Shown here piece by piece: positions 25,267-36,200 of a stretch of DNA of 64,000 nt; the stretch's first letter is position 1; each line of letters starts with the position of its first letter. The notes under the pieces are model-generated. The model did not search any database, was not told the origin of the DNA, and worked only from the letters and a program-made list of their open reading frames with translations. Source of the stretch: Terebella lapidaria (Eukaryota > Annelida > Polychaeta > Terebellida > Terebellidae). The position numbers and the translations under genes are program-made. The stretch is taken from positions 28,689,950-28,753,949 of the forward strand of contig OX424569.1 of assembly GCA_949152475.1 (NCBI GenBank). The letters run 5' to 3'.

Positions 25267-26852
25267 TCGGGCAGGCTGTCAACTCGCCTGCCAGGGACGG
25301 ATCCCTCGTCTACAGTGCATGGGAACGGGAACTGCCAGCAGATGATCCCAAACGTGAATTCACCCTGAATGGGGTCAGGGATGGTTTCCACATTATGAAC
25401 CATAATGACATTGAGGAAACTGTGTTCATGGACAATTACACCTCAGCGACAGGTCCCAATAAACAGTTAGTTGAAAAACAAATTCTGAATGAACTGTGTA
25501 ATAATAGATATCAAGTTGTGCCAACACCTGTACATATCACATCCGCGTTGGGGGCCATACCCAAAAAGCAATAGAACCAGGTCCGACTTATCCACGATTG
25601 CAGTCGACAAGCCCTCAATGATTATGCCATGAATAATCATTTCCACTACCAGAACATCCAGGACGCAGTGCGTTTGTTATGCCCGGGCTACTTCAAGGCA
25701 AGGTTGGATCTGGAAAGTGCATACAGATCCGTCAAGATCCATCCCTCCAACCACGCCGGCACAAGCCTCCACTGGACATTCACCAGGCATAGCCAGCCGA
25801 CCTACATGATCGACACGAGACTCCCTTTTGGCGCCAGGTTATCCCCTGAAATCTTCCATGGACTGGGTCAAGCAGTGTGCAGGATTATGAAGAACAAAGG
25901 CTTCGTCAACAATGTGGTCGTCTACCACGACGATTTTCTGGTGGTCGGATTTACTATGTCGGAATGCCAGCAGGTCCTGAGCGAACTGATGAAGTTGTTA
26001 CGGCACCTGGGTTTTGCCATCAACTATAACAAACTGGAAAGTCCACGCCAACGCCTCACGTTCCTGGGGATCGTCTTGGACACCACCGACATGATGCTGA
26101 GTCTCCCCGACAGCCGAGTACACGAGCTTCAGGACACACTCTCCGCCATGTACAAGAGACGCAAGGCCACAAAACGCCAGCTCATGTCCCTCGCAGGCAA
26201 ACTCAACTGGGCTTCACAGGTGATCTATGGGGGCAGATTCCATCTCCGCCGGCTGTTGGACAGTATAAACTTACTCCGCCTGCCAGGACATCAACACCGT
26301 GTGACCACGGAAATGCGCAAAGATATGGGCTGGTGTTTGAGTTACCTCGCGGTTTTCAATGGTCATACACCCATGTCGAACACTCAAGACACGACGTCGG
26401 TGTGCATCGACGCTTGCCTGGTCGCGGCCGGGGCGTTCTGTGAAGGTGAAATTGTGTACACTCCATGGTCCATGTGGCCCAAAACTCAAGATCTGCCCAT
26501 TAACTACAAAGAGGCCCTTGCTCTTGAACCAGCTGTGTCGATGTGGGCTCATAAGTGGCGCAACAAAACTGTGTACTTTCATTGTGATAATTTAGCTGCA
26601 GTTCATATTATCAACAAAGGTTCGTGTAAATGCCCGATTGTCATGGACTGTTTGCGCAGGGTGTTTTGGTGGTCCGCTGTATATAACTTCCGTGTAAAGG
26701 CCACTTACATTCCTGGCGTTCACAATCAAATAGCAAATAGTGTTTCACGCTTACATGAACCAAATACAGCTGAGAGACTAACAGTGTTGATGAACTCTAT
26801 GTTAAACTCACCCAGATACTCTACATACGGCGCTGGAAGCAGCTCTGGATAG
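25173..26852 (+). pseudogene. Reverse transcriptase and RNase H region of the DIRS/Ngaro element
   Basis: RT fingers and palm are recognisable: LDLESAYRSVKIHPS, then LPFGARLSPEIFHGL and the YHDD catalytic box (VVYHDDFLVVG). LTFLGIVLDT follows. The RNase H part starts at about TTSVCIDACLVAAGAF and continues through YFHCDNLAAVHIINKG to YIPGVHNQIANSVSR, which matches the DIRS-type RNase H with its D-E-D-D pattern. The region is broken in about one or two places. Confidence 0.8.
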
Positions 26853-26856
26853 TGAT

Positions 26857-27801
26857 GTGGACCTGTTCCGGCTCCAGACCTACGCAGCATCAACATCCCG
26901 GACGTACAAGTCTCAACGTGAGTGCTACCTGTCGTTCTGTACATTCATGGGATATTCGCCAATACCAGCATCTACCAACGTACTGTGTCGCTATGCAGCA
27001 CTGCTATCCAGAACACTCAAGTACAATAGCATCAAGCAGTATCTGAACGTCATACGAATTCTCCACCTCGAATGGGAACTCCCGAACCCTCTTCAGAATA
27101 ACTACAGTTTAACTTCTCTCCTGAGGGGCATTCGTCGTGAGCTCGGAGATACAGTGACGCGGAAGCTTCCGATCACTCCAGCCCTCCTCACCGACATTCT
27201 GGCATATCTGGACATGTCAGATCCACTCCACTGTAACATCTGGGCAGCAGCGCTGGTGATGTTTTATGCCATGTTGCGTCGATCCAACATAATGTCAGTG
27301 TCCGCCGCCAGCTTCAGTAAACAACGCCAACTTCGGAGAGGGGATGTGGCCTTCACCAGGACAGGCCTCATCATTACAGTTCGGTGGTCCGAGACTATAC
27401 AGTTCCAGCAGCGCGTCCTACGGCTCCCGCTGCCACGTCGTCAGGGTCACCCACTGTGTCCGCTGCAAGCAGTGTTCAGAGCCTTCAGTCTGACACCCAA
27501 CTCCCCGCCCGATGGACCAGCATTCAGAGTTGCCGACAATGGACCTCCTTTGACAGTGGACCGTTTCCTGGGTGTGGTGAAAAGTGCCTTGAAGGTGGCG
27601 GGTCACAATCCAGGAGACTACTGGGGCCACAGCTTCCGTCGGGGCGGAGCCTCCTGGGCCCATCAGTGTGGGGTTCCCATGGACACCATCCGCCAGTTGG
27701 GCGACTGGCGCTCAAACTGCTACATCAAATACATCTTTGAATCACCAGAATCCTTGTTGAACTCTGTTACTCTCATGACGTCTAAGTTGCCTAACATGTA
27801 A
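26857..27801 (+). CDS. Tyrosine recombinase of the DIRS/Ngaro element
   Basis: About 314 residues. The N-terminal half is a SAM-like core-binding domain (KYNSIKQYLNVIRILHLEW). The catalytic half shows the R (AMLRRSNIMSV), H-x-x-R (GHSFRRGGASW) and nucleophile Y (GDWRSNCYIKYIF) of tyrosine recombinases. It would integrate a circular cDNA intermediate at a matching target, which is why this group leaves no target-site duplication. The frame looks open throughout. Confidence 0.85.
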   Translation: MDLFRLQTYAASTSRTYKSQRECYLSFCTFMGYSPIPASTNVLCRYAALLSRTLKYNSIKQYLNVIRILHLEWELPNPLQNNYSLTSLLRGIRRELGDTVTRKLPITPALLTDILAYLDMSDPLHCNIWAAALVMFYAMLRRSNIMSVSAASFSKQRQLRRGDVAFTRTGLIITVRWSETIQFQQRVLRLPLPRRQGHPLCPLQAVFRAFSLTPNSPPDGPAFRVADNGPPLTVDRFLGVVKSALKVAGHNPGDYWGHSFRRGGASWAHQCGVPMDTIRQLGDWRSNCYIKYIFESPESLLNSVTLMTSKLPNM

Positions 27802-27831
27802 ATTTATTCACTACTCCTACTCTTGGATTTG

Positions 27832-28625
27832 GGTCAGTACATATATGTAATATGTATATTAGTGGTAAATTGTATTTCAGTATTTTAACTATGTGTCGCG
27901 CGCATTATGGTGTTTAGTTAGTTTGTAGTATGTCCATGCCAATAAATGCCACTATTTCATATACTGTATCATTTGTCTGACTTAAGATAAATTAACGGTC
28001 CCGTTAATGATGAAAGTCTGACACAAGGCTTGCTCCCTCGATCCTGGCTTGACCAGTAGCAGTGACCAGTGAAGCATAGCGAGGTCAGCTAGCTTTTTGT
28101 ATCCGCATTCATTTTTAATATGTTGTCCAAGCGCTCGCACGGGTTTACGTGTTCACCCACCCACCCTTACCCAGGGTCAGTACATGTATGTAATATGTAT
28201 TTTAGTGGTAAATTGTATTTCAGTATTTTAACTATGTGTCGCGCGCATTATGGTGTGTAGTTAGTTTGTAGTGGGTCAGTACATATATGTAATATGTATT
28301 TTAGAGGTGAATTGTATTTCAGTATTTTAACTATGTGTCGCGCGCATTATGGTGTGTAGTTAGTTTGTAGTGGGTAAGTACATATATGTAATATGTATTT
28401 TAGTGGTAAATTGTATTTCAGTATTTTAACTATGTGTCGCGCGCATTATGGTGTGTAGTTAGTTTGTAGTAGGTCAGTACATATATGTAATATGTATTTT
28501 AGTGGTAAATTGTATTTCAGTATTTTAACTATGTGTCGCGCGCATTATGGTGTGTAGTTAGTTTGTAGTATGTCCATGCCAATAAATGCCACTATTTCAT
28601 ATACTGTATCATTTGTCTGACTTAA
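27832..28625 (+). repeat. Split direct repeats at the 3' end of the DIRS/Ngaro element
   Basis: A unit of about 98 bp (GGTCAGTACATATATGTAAT to GTGTAGTTAGTTTGTAGT) occurs once at 27832-27929, followed by a 57-bp tail containing CCAATAAATGCCACT. About 190 bp of other sequence comes next. Then the 98-bp unit occurs four times in tandem (from about 28174, 28272, 28370 and 28468), followed by the same 57-bp tail ending GTCTGACTTAA at about 28625. Two tails around an inner segment match the B1-A2-B2 layout of Ngaro-type elements. AATAAA lies in both tails and may serve as poly(A) signal. Confidence 0.7.
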
Positions 28626-29540
28626 ATGTCTAGATACTGTGGCAACCGGCAATGTAGAAAGGCCGATCATTCTCTATCCACTGTTTTCATGCACGATTAA
28701 CGGCAATTTTCTAAGTATCTGTTGTCGAACTATGCATATTTCTTATACATTCCTGACTATCTCGAGATGCACTTTCATGTTTGCGTGACAAACAAGAATG
28801 CTAAATTTGGCTGATTCTAAAATTGATTCCAACTTTAACAAAAGAAACACGTTTTGTTGATATTTTGGTATTTATTATGTAATCCTCGCAAAATTAAAAA
28901 AAAAGTCTTGTGCCGCAAACCAGCAACCATCAATTGGTTGGGCCGACAGATGTGGAGGACACTCTCAGCAGTGTTTCGAAGCCACCTGGTCTATGGATTC
29001 AAATAATCAAAAATAGGCCCAGAGATGTTTATCAGATCGGTCCAAGAAAAACGAAGATTTAGAACAAAGAGTTTATTTCTAATTATGAAACACCATCTAA
29101 ATGGTCTGATTAAATATCCATTTAGAAACTACATAGCGTCTAAACGGTTGTGCTTAAATAACTAAACATCATATATTAATTTCCCATCTAACTATTTATT
29201 TGGCGCAACTTTTAATCACTCGTGTTAGAAAACTATTACAATGGATTGTTAAATACTGCCGTTTATGCATTTGTGTTTAGAGACTAAACAAGTAATATAT
29301 TCAAAATAAACACGTGGAGTTATTTTCTAAACATCTAGATACCTAGTTTCTAATTGAGCTCTACATCCAGTTTTTTCATTGTGTCACACAACAATGGAGA
29401 CGTAAAGGTTCACCAATAATACACAACTATGAAGCGTTCTGATTTCGAATTAGATGTGACCAACTTTTGTACCTAGATCGCTTTAGGTGAATATCATCAT
29501 CGCGACAACTCACTTTCATTAAACCAACAACAAAACACTC
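28626..29540. other. Intergenic; CTAAAC/TTTAGA-rich block at 29060-29370
   Basis: No gene. The block around 29060-29370 repeats TCTAAAC, CATTTAGA and GTTTAGA on both strands, much like 7905-8360. Minus-strand poly(A) signals for the adjacent cyclase gene could be the complements of TTTATT at 29069 or 29195. Confidence 0.35.
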
Positions 29541-29542
29541 TA

Positions 29543-30212
29543 TCAAAACTGAAGGCCACAGACCACACTGATAGTAACGATCGTAAACAGTCCAACACTG
29601 ATCGAGCTTGCCCGGTTTGTTTCGGTGTCCCACGTGGCCAGAATCCGGACGGGGGCGCCACTGGCTCCAGCGATCTTCATGGGCATCACATACACGGTAG
29701 CGCCACCTGGCGGCAACTCGCAAGTGTCTTTGACGCTCTCCAAAACGAACACGTTCCTCGGTGCGGTGTAGCGGTGAACTGGGAACTGGCGCGACTGTCC
29801 GTAGTCTAAGCTCGGTGTATCAACGCCGAGACCGACGATATTCCGCTCCGTTACCAGCCACTCGGCCGCATCCAAGCTGAACGACGGAAAGTGAAAATCA
29901 CTTGCGTCGTCCCGATCATTCCCGAAGACTGCCGATTTGTTTGGATATCGATCACTCCATCCAGCACATTGGAATATTACCGCCCTGTCCGGAATCCGGC
30001 CATGCTGCGTTTCCCACGACTGTACGTCATCCAGCGTGACGTTAACGTCTGGGTCGAGTGCTGCCCTCTGGCGAATATCGATGGCGACTGCGGGTGCGAT
30101 GAGATTGGCAAGTGGGATCTCGTCTACAGCGTGACCTTGTTCGTAGAAGTGAATGGGTGCGTCCATGTGTGTTCCCAGGTGTGTCCCGCTTTGGTACTCA
30201 TCAGAGAACACA
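29543..30212 (-). CDS. Cyclase-family gene, exon 2 (terminal)
   Basis: The acceptor is TTATTTTTCAG just right of 30212. The exon starts with VFSDEYQSGTHLGTHMDAP, carries all metal ligands, and stops at 29543 after a hydrophobic tail (SVGLFTIVTISVVCGLQF). Confidence 0.88.
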
Positions 30213-33200
30213 CTGAAAAATAACGAAAACAATGAAATAAAGTAAGAGTGACAATGATTCCCTGACTTCACCGGTACATGGCTCGCACATGTATGGCGTA
30301 TTCCGACTAAAATAAGTCGACCTGCTTCAGTATGTAAGTGTCAATCTATTACCACCAAGACAACTAGATTTTGACAAAAGCAAACGTAAAATACAACATT
30401 TCGCAATAGAAACAAACCCCGACCAACTTATCCAAAGACATAATGGTAGCTCGTGATATCTCGTGAGTATATCGTGAACCAAGCGATGGAACGAACACTA
30501 TCTAGGATATTGTACATTTCACATCCCACACACTTGTGCAAAACATCTTGTATGAGAACACAACATCTATAACATTAAGCCTACATCACACATTCAAAAT
30601 CATGGAAAAATGTACACCTTGGAGCGCATAAAGGATGGAAATAAAATTCATAAAAATCCAATTTATACTCTTTAATATGTTTAGACAACTACAACTTTTC
30701 GTGCGACAACAACTTGAATGTATTGTCTACTAAACTTTGAGATGTATGGTTTAAAATTACATGTATAAGTATGTTGTTTTGTTCGGTGGATATCACGAAT
30801 GAATACTTCAAAGTGTTTCGTATTGAATGGACATGAAAAATGTTATCATGGTATAAAATATACATATACCGATATGCATGATAAAACATTTGAATAAAAG
30901 TCAGTTTGATAAAGAGGATTCAAAACCCAAATAAAGTACAAGATCGAGTTGAGACAAGTAGACGGAGGCATTACTTTGACTGAACCACACAACACACACA
31001 ATCGTACTGTTTCAACAGATTTAGGACACATACTAGTACTCAAAATTAATATGTTTCGATCCCGGTGATCGAGAACATTGAACAGGTGAATTTTCAGTTG
31101 TTTTTTAAACTTGAAACGCAGAGATCGAGGCCAAAGATTACCCGCTGGCGAAATCGTGGAAGACATCCTACACGAGCACGTTTCACGAGACAGCCGGGTG
31201 ATATAGTTCCCGAAACTATGATGTACAACGGCGGCCATTATTGGATCTCGTGTTTTCGCCTTAAAAAGTAGGGCGAGAACGCGAAGCGAAAACGCGAAAG
31301 TAGGAAGCAAATGTTTCTTGTCCAGTACCTTTTACCGTGAACTCGCGCAAGCAAGGCAAGTCAAGCCATTGGCAAGGTGTATGACGATTGAATGCCTTGA
31401 ATTGTAAGGCCAGAAAGGTCAGAATTTCATATTCCGGTCTTTTCGAAATAAAAACATCAATAATTAGGACATTTCGACACGAACTTGAAAATGTACCACG
31501 TATCGGACGTCATATATGGCCGATCTTTGTCACATGTAAGGATCTTCTGATGACATTAAACTTCGTCTACGATGACCTTGGGTGTCCTTGTTCGATATAA
31601 TGCCGTTAAGGCTCTCTACAAAATCTGTAAAATTGTCTTTGGGGGAAGAAATTTTGGAAGAGATTGCTATCTTAATATGAACAGATGAGTATGGGTTAGA
31701 AGATTTGACTGTGTGTATAATACACTGTGTTTTAGTTCATAGACTGTGTGCCTTAATCTTGTTTTTTCATGTGCACGTTGTAATCACAAAGATATCAGAA
31801 TTTCCACCAATTTAGCCATCAATCAACAGCGTCATGGGACATTTAGCTCCCGGGTCATATCTGACCCCATGCAGTCACGTCCAGACCGGGTGTTAATGAC
31901 TTACCAGAGGGCAGCAACCTCCACCTGGACTTTAAACAGCTGTAAAAATTTCAAACTTTGTATTGTATATTTTACGTCAGTTTAGGATTAGGCATCAAAC
32001 CCTTCAGAACAAATCTCCAGCAAATCACAAATGTCAAATTGCAGAACCCAAATCGGCCCAAGTAGCGCACCTTACTCTGTTGATACTACTCACCCACTGA
32101 ATGTATACCATATTTAATCCGTCTGGCACATTTTAAATCTTCATTGAATTTAGAAGAAGTAAATAGTAAGCTGTGCTACATGGGCCCGCAAACCTCAGAT
32201 CTCAAATCTCTAACTAGCTGTTTCTCAACTCACATCTATTAAAGCTGCTGCCTTCGAATGTATGCAATATTGTTTTCAAAACCATTTTTTGTTAAACACA
32301 TCTAATGCAATATAACGAAAGGTGTGCTCAGTGATTTTGATGATTACAGTCCGTCCGAGTTGTCTTTTCATCCGTTTTAGTGCCCATTTTGTACCAGTTT
32401 TGTAAAAAACAAACGAAGTGTATCCATCAAACCCTAATGTAAACAAAGCCTACCACCGATGTCCCGACATTGATCGCCGACCTGTGCAAATGTGACCCAG
32501 GCATAAGTGAAAAAAATGACAAAAATGCGCCACATCATCATGATCATAGAAGTTTTGTGTCGGTTCATGGCTAAGTGCATATTGGCGACCTGTGCAAATG
32601 TGACCCAGGCATAAGTGAAAAAAATGACAAAAATGCGCCACATCATCATGATCATAGAAGTTCTGTGTCGGTTCACGGCTAAGTGCATATGTTTTGCTTT
32701 TGTATCTGAACAATCTCTTTAGAATTCCATGTTTGTATGAACTACCTATCAATGTGTCTTCTGGGCCAAAATAACAAGAACTCAATTCCCGGTGGATGTA
32801 AACACGACCAAATATCCATATGCTCTGATTTCTGAGATACACGTTGGGCTGTACATTAGAGTATATTGCTAATTTGCTAAATTTTGGGGATATAAGTCTC
32901 GTATTTGGTAGGAAATTACCGATTGACTCCCATGTGAAGTACAAGTACCCGATACTCAGTATTATTGTGATATAGTATCACTTTAATATGAGCATAAAAC
33001 AATGTAAAATGTATATAGAGAGGAATGTGCAATGAGAACGGGCCTATGATTCAATTTTTCAAAAATATTAGTGAGTTTATAAGGTGTTTTCATAATAAAT
33101 GATTTGCTGGTCTTATTCTGAAAAAACTCCCGCCGATTTTGTTCCCCTTTGAACAGCTTTTTGTCGAACCATGGTTTGCTGTTTTGACGTCATGATCTTA

Positions 33201-36200
33201 TATTTGAGTAGTGGCCTTGTATCCGAATACAGTGACTTCGTATCAGAATATAAGGTCATGTGCTTATATGTGAACGAAAATGATTTGACAATTCGACATT
33301 CAATGCGGAAATATTATTTAGTATATCGACCTTACGGTGGCTCATTACCGCCAATTACGTTCGTGTATTTCTCACCCCATTTATAATTACCACCTCACAA
33401 TATTCACCGCGTTTATAATTTCCACCCCGTTCATAATTATCACCTCAGAATTATCACCGCGTTCATAATCTCCATCCCGTCTATAATTATCACCTCACAA
33501 TTTTCACCCCGTTTATAATTTCAACCCCGTTTATATTTATCACCTCACAATATTCACCGCGTTTATAATTTCCACCCCGTCTATAATTATCACCTCAGAA
33601 TTATCACCGCGTTTATAATTTACACCCCGTTCATAATTATCACCTCAGAATTATCACCACGTTTATAATTTCCACCCCGTCTATAATTATCACCTCACAA
33701 TTTTCACCCCGTTTATAATTTCAACCCCGTTTATATTTATCACCTCACAATATTCACCGCGTTTATAATTTCCACCCGTTTATAATTACCACCTCAGAAT
33801 TATCACTGAGTTTATAATATCCAACCCATCTATAATTATCACCTCACGATATTCACCGAGTTTATAATTTCCACCCCGTCTATATTTATCACCTCAGAAT
33901 TATCACCGCGTTTATAATTTACACCCCGTTCATAATTATCACCTCAGAATTATCACCGCGTTTATAATTTCCATCCCGTTTATAATTATCACCTCACAAT
34001 TTTCACCCCATTTATAATTTACATCCCGTTCATAATTATCACCTCAGAATTATCACCGCGTTTATAATTTCCACCCCGTTTATAATTATCACCTCACAAT
34101 TTTCACCCCATTCATAATTTCCACCCCGTCTATAATTAACACCTCAGAATTATCACCGAGTTTATAATTATGATTTGATCACAATCATTACTAGGTACAG
34201 AATACTAATTGGTGCATTGAGTTTTAGTATGAACACTCTTGGTATTCTTTGTACCGTATTGACGCGCATATAAGGACATGTCCTCATATATGAGCACTTC
34301 CTTATATCCGGACATAAGAACATGTCCTTATATGAGAACTTTCTTCAGAAACTGCCTGTAAAACATCTGACCCACATATAAGGACATTTTGCATGTCGAT
34401 GATTATAAGTTGTGAAAAATGATGCAACTAGAACACATGTAGCACGTACCACTACGTATACCATGTTCAGCATATTAATCTCGAATATTCTTGTGGTCTT
34501 GAAATTAAATTGTATTCATGTTGAATGTATGTGTTATAGACCTACAGGGAATTGTGTGTCACTCAAAGGGACAAAATTAATTGCGCCAATAATTTAATTA
34601 AGCCCCAATCCTTCAGTTTATAGTAGTGTATATAGTGTCCTTATATATGAATAAACGGGGTGTTCTATGTCTGGATAAAAGTCGTCTCCTTATAAGTGAA
34701 CATGTTTTGAATTTTCGATATATTCTGAAAATGCACAAATCCACATATAAGGACCTGTCCTTATATGCGCTTCAATGCGGTAGCTATAGAGGCGTTTTCC
34801 ATAAGCATCTTGTTGCTCTTGGGCTGCATATGTTCATGAAGTGAGGTGATAATTATAAACGGGGTGGAAATTCTAAACGCGGTGATAATTATAGATGGGG
34901 TGGATATTTTGAACTCGGTGAATATAGTGAGGTGATAATTATAGATGGGGTGGGAATTATAAACGCGGTGAATATTGTGAGGTGATAATTATAGATGGGG
35001 TGGAAATTATAAACTCGGTGAATATTGTGAGGTGATAATTATAGATGGGGTGGATATTTTAAACTCGGAGAATATTGTGAGGTGATAATTATAGATGGGG
35101 TGGAAAATATAAATGCGGTGAATATTGTGAGGTGATAATTATAGATGGGGTGGAAATTATAAACTCGGTGAATATTGTGAGGTGATAATTATAGATGGGG
35201 TGGATATTTTAAACTCGGTGAATATTGTGAGGTGATAATTATAGATGGGGTGGATATTTTGAACTCGGTGAATATTGTGAGGTGATAATTATAGATGGGG
35301 TGGAAATTATAAACTCGGTGAATATTGTGAGGTGATAATTATAGATGGGGTGGATATTTTAAACTCGGTGAATATTGTGAGGTGATAAATATAGATGGGT
35401 TGGAAATTATAAACGTGGTGAATATTGTGAGGTGATAATTATAGATGGGGTGGAAATTATAAACTCGGTGAATATTGTGAGGTGATAATTATAGATGGGG
35501 TGGATATTTTAAACTCGGTGAATATTGTGAGGTGATAATTATAGATGGGGTGGATATTATAAACTCGGTGAATATTGTGAGGTGATAATTATAGATGGGG
35601 TGGAAATTATAAACGCGGTGAATATTGTGAGGTGATAATTATAGATGGGGTGGAAATTATAAACGCGGTGAATATTGTGAGGGGATAATTATGGACGGGG
35701 TGAGAATACACGAACGTAATTGGCGGTAATGAGCCACCGTACGACCTAGACCAATTTGAGCCTACATGTACATATTCCCCAATCCCAGTGAAAAAAAATT
35801 CGAACATGCATGAGATCGTGGGCGTAGGGGTTGGGCTGCATCGTCATTGCTAGTATACTTGGAGTGACGAGTGGCCTTAGAGTGTGGACTTATATATAAG
35901 AGTGTGGACTTATATCCGAATATAAGGCAATGACCGTACATGTATATCTATGAAATTTCAAAGGATGTTGTTATTTCGCACATAAGGTCATTATGACCTT
36001 ATATGCGCTTCAGGGCTCCGTTTCACTAAGATAGCGAGCTCGTTATATAAAGTCCTCCTTGAAGTTTTACCAATGGAAATAAAAACACAAAAATAACTAT
36101 GACAACATATTGTTAACGATGGATACAGCGAACATTTTTAACGATGGAAATCTTAGTGATTGATAAACCGTCGTTATTAACGAGGATTCTTTAATTTAAC

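Larger units (their letters stand above)
24200..28626 (+). mobile_element. DIRS/Ngaro-like tyrosine-recombinase retroelement (fossil, nearly whole)
   Basis: In order: a gag-like region, reverse transcriptase with RNase H, a tyrosine recombinase, then direct repeats downstream. This order, the lack of a DDE integrase and protease, and the terminal repeat layout point to the DIRS order. The lack of a methyltransferase-like domain and the split direct repeats favour the Ngaro branch. The left boundary is uncertain: it could lie anywhere between about 18.06 kb (if the minisatellite is its leader) and 24.4 kb. The element looks nearly whole with about one or two breaks, and its codon-level condition suggests a fairly young insertion. 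Confidence 0.85.

Noticed and set aside
30846-31310. 154-codon minus-strand frame with several Cys
   Set aside because: No domain, no signal peptide and no splice partners; probably chance within the cyclase intron.
31900-31935. 35-bp micro-exon between TTTTTACAG and GTAAGTC on the minus strand
   Set aside because: Good splice sites, but it fits neither the cyclase gene (whose two exons already join in phase) nor the signal-peptide stretch in frame.
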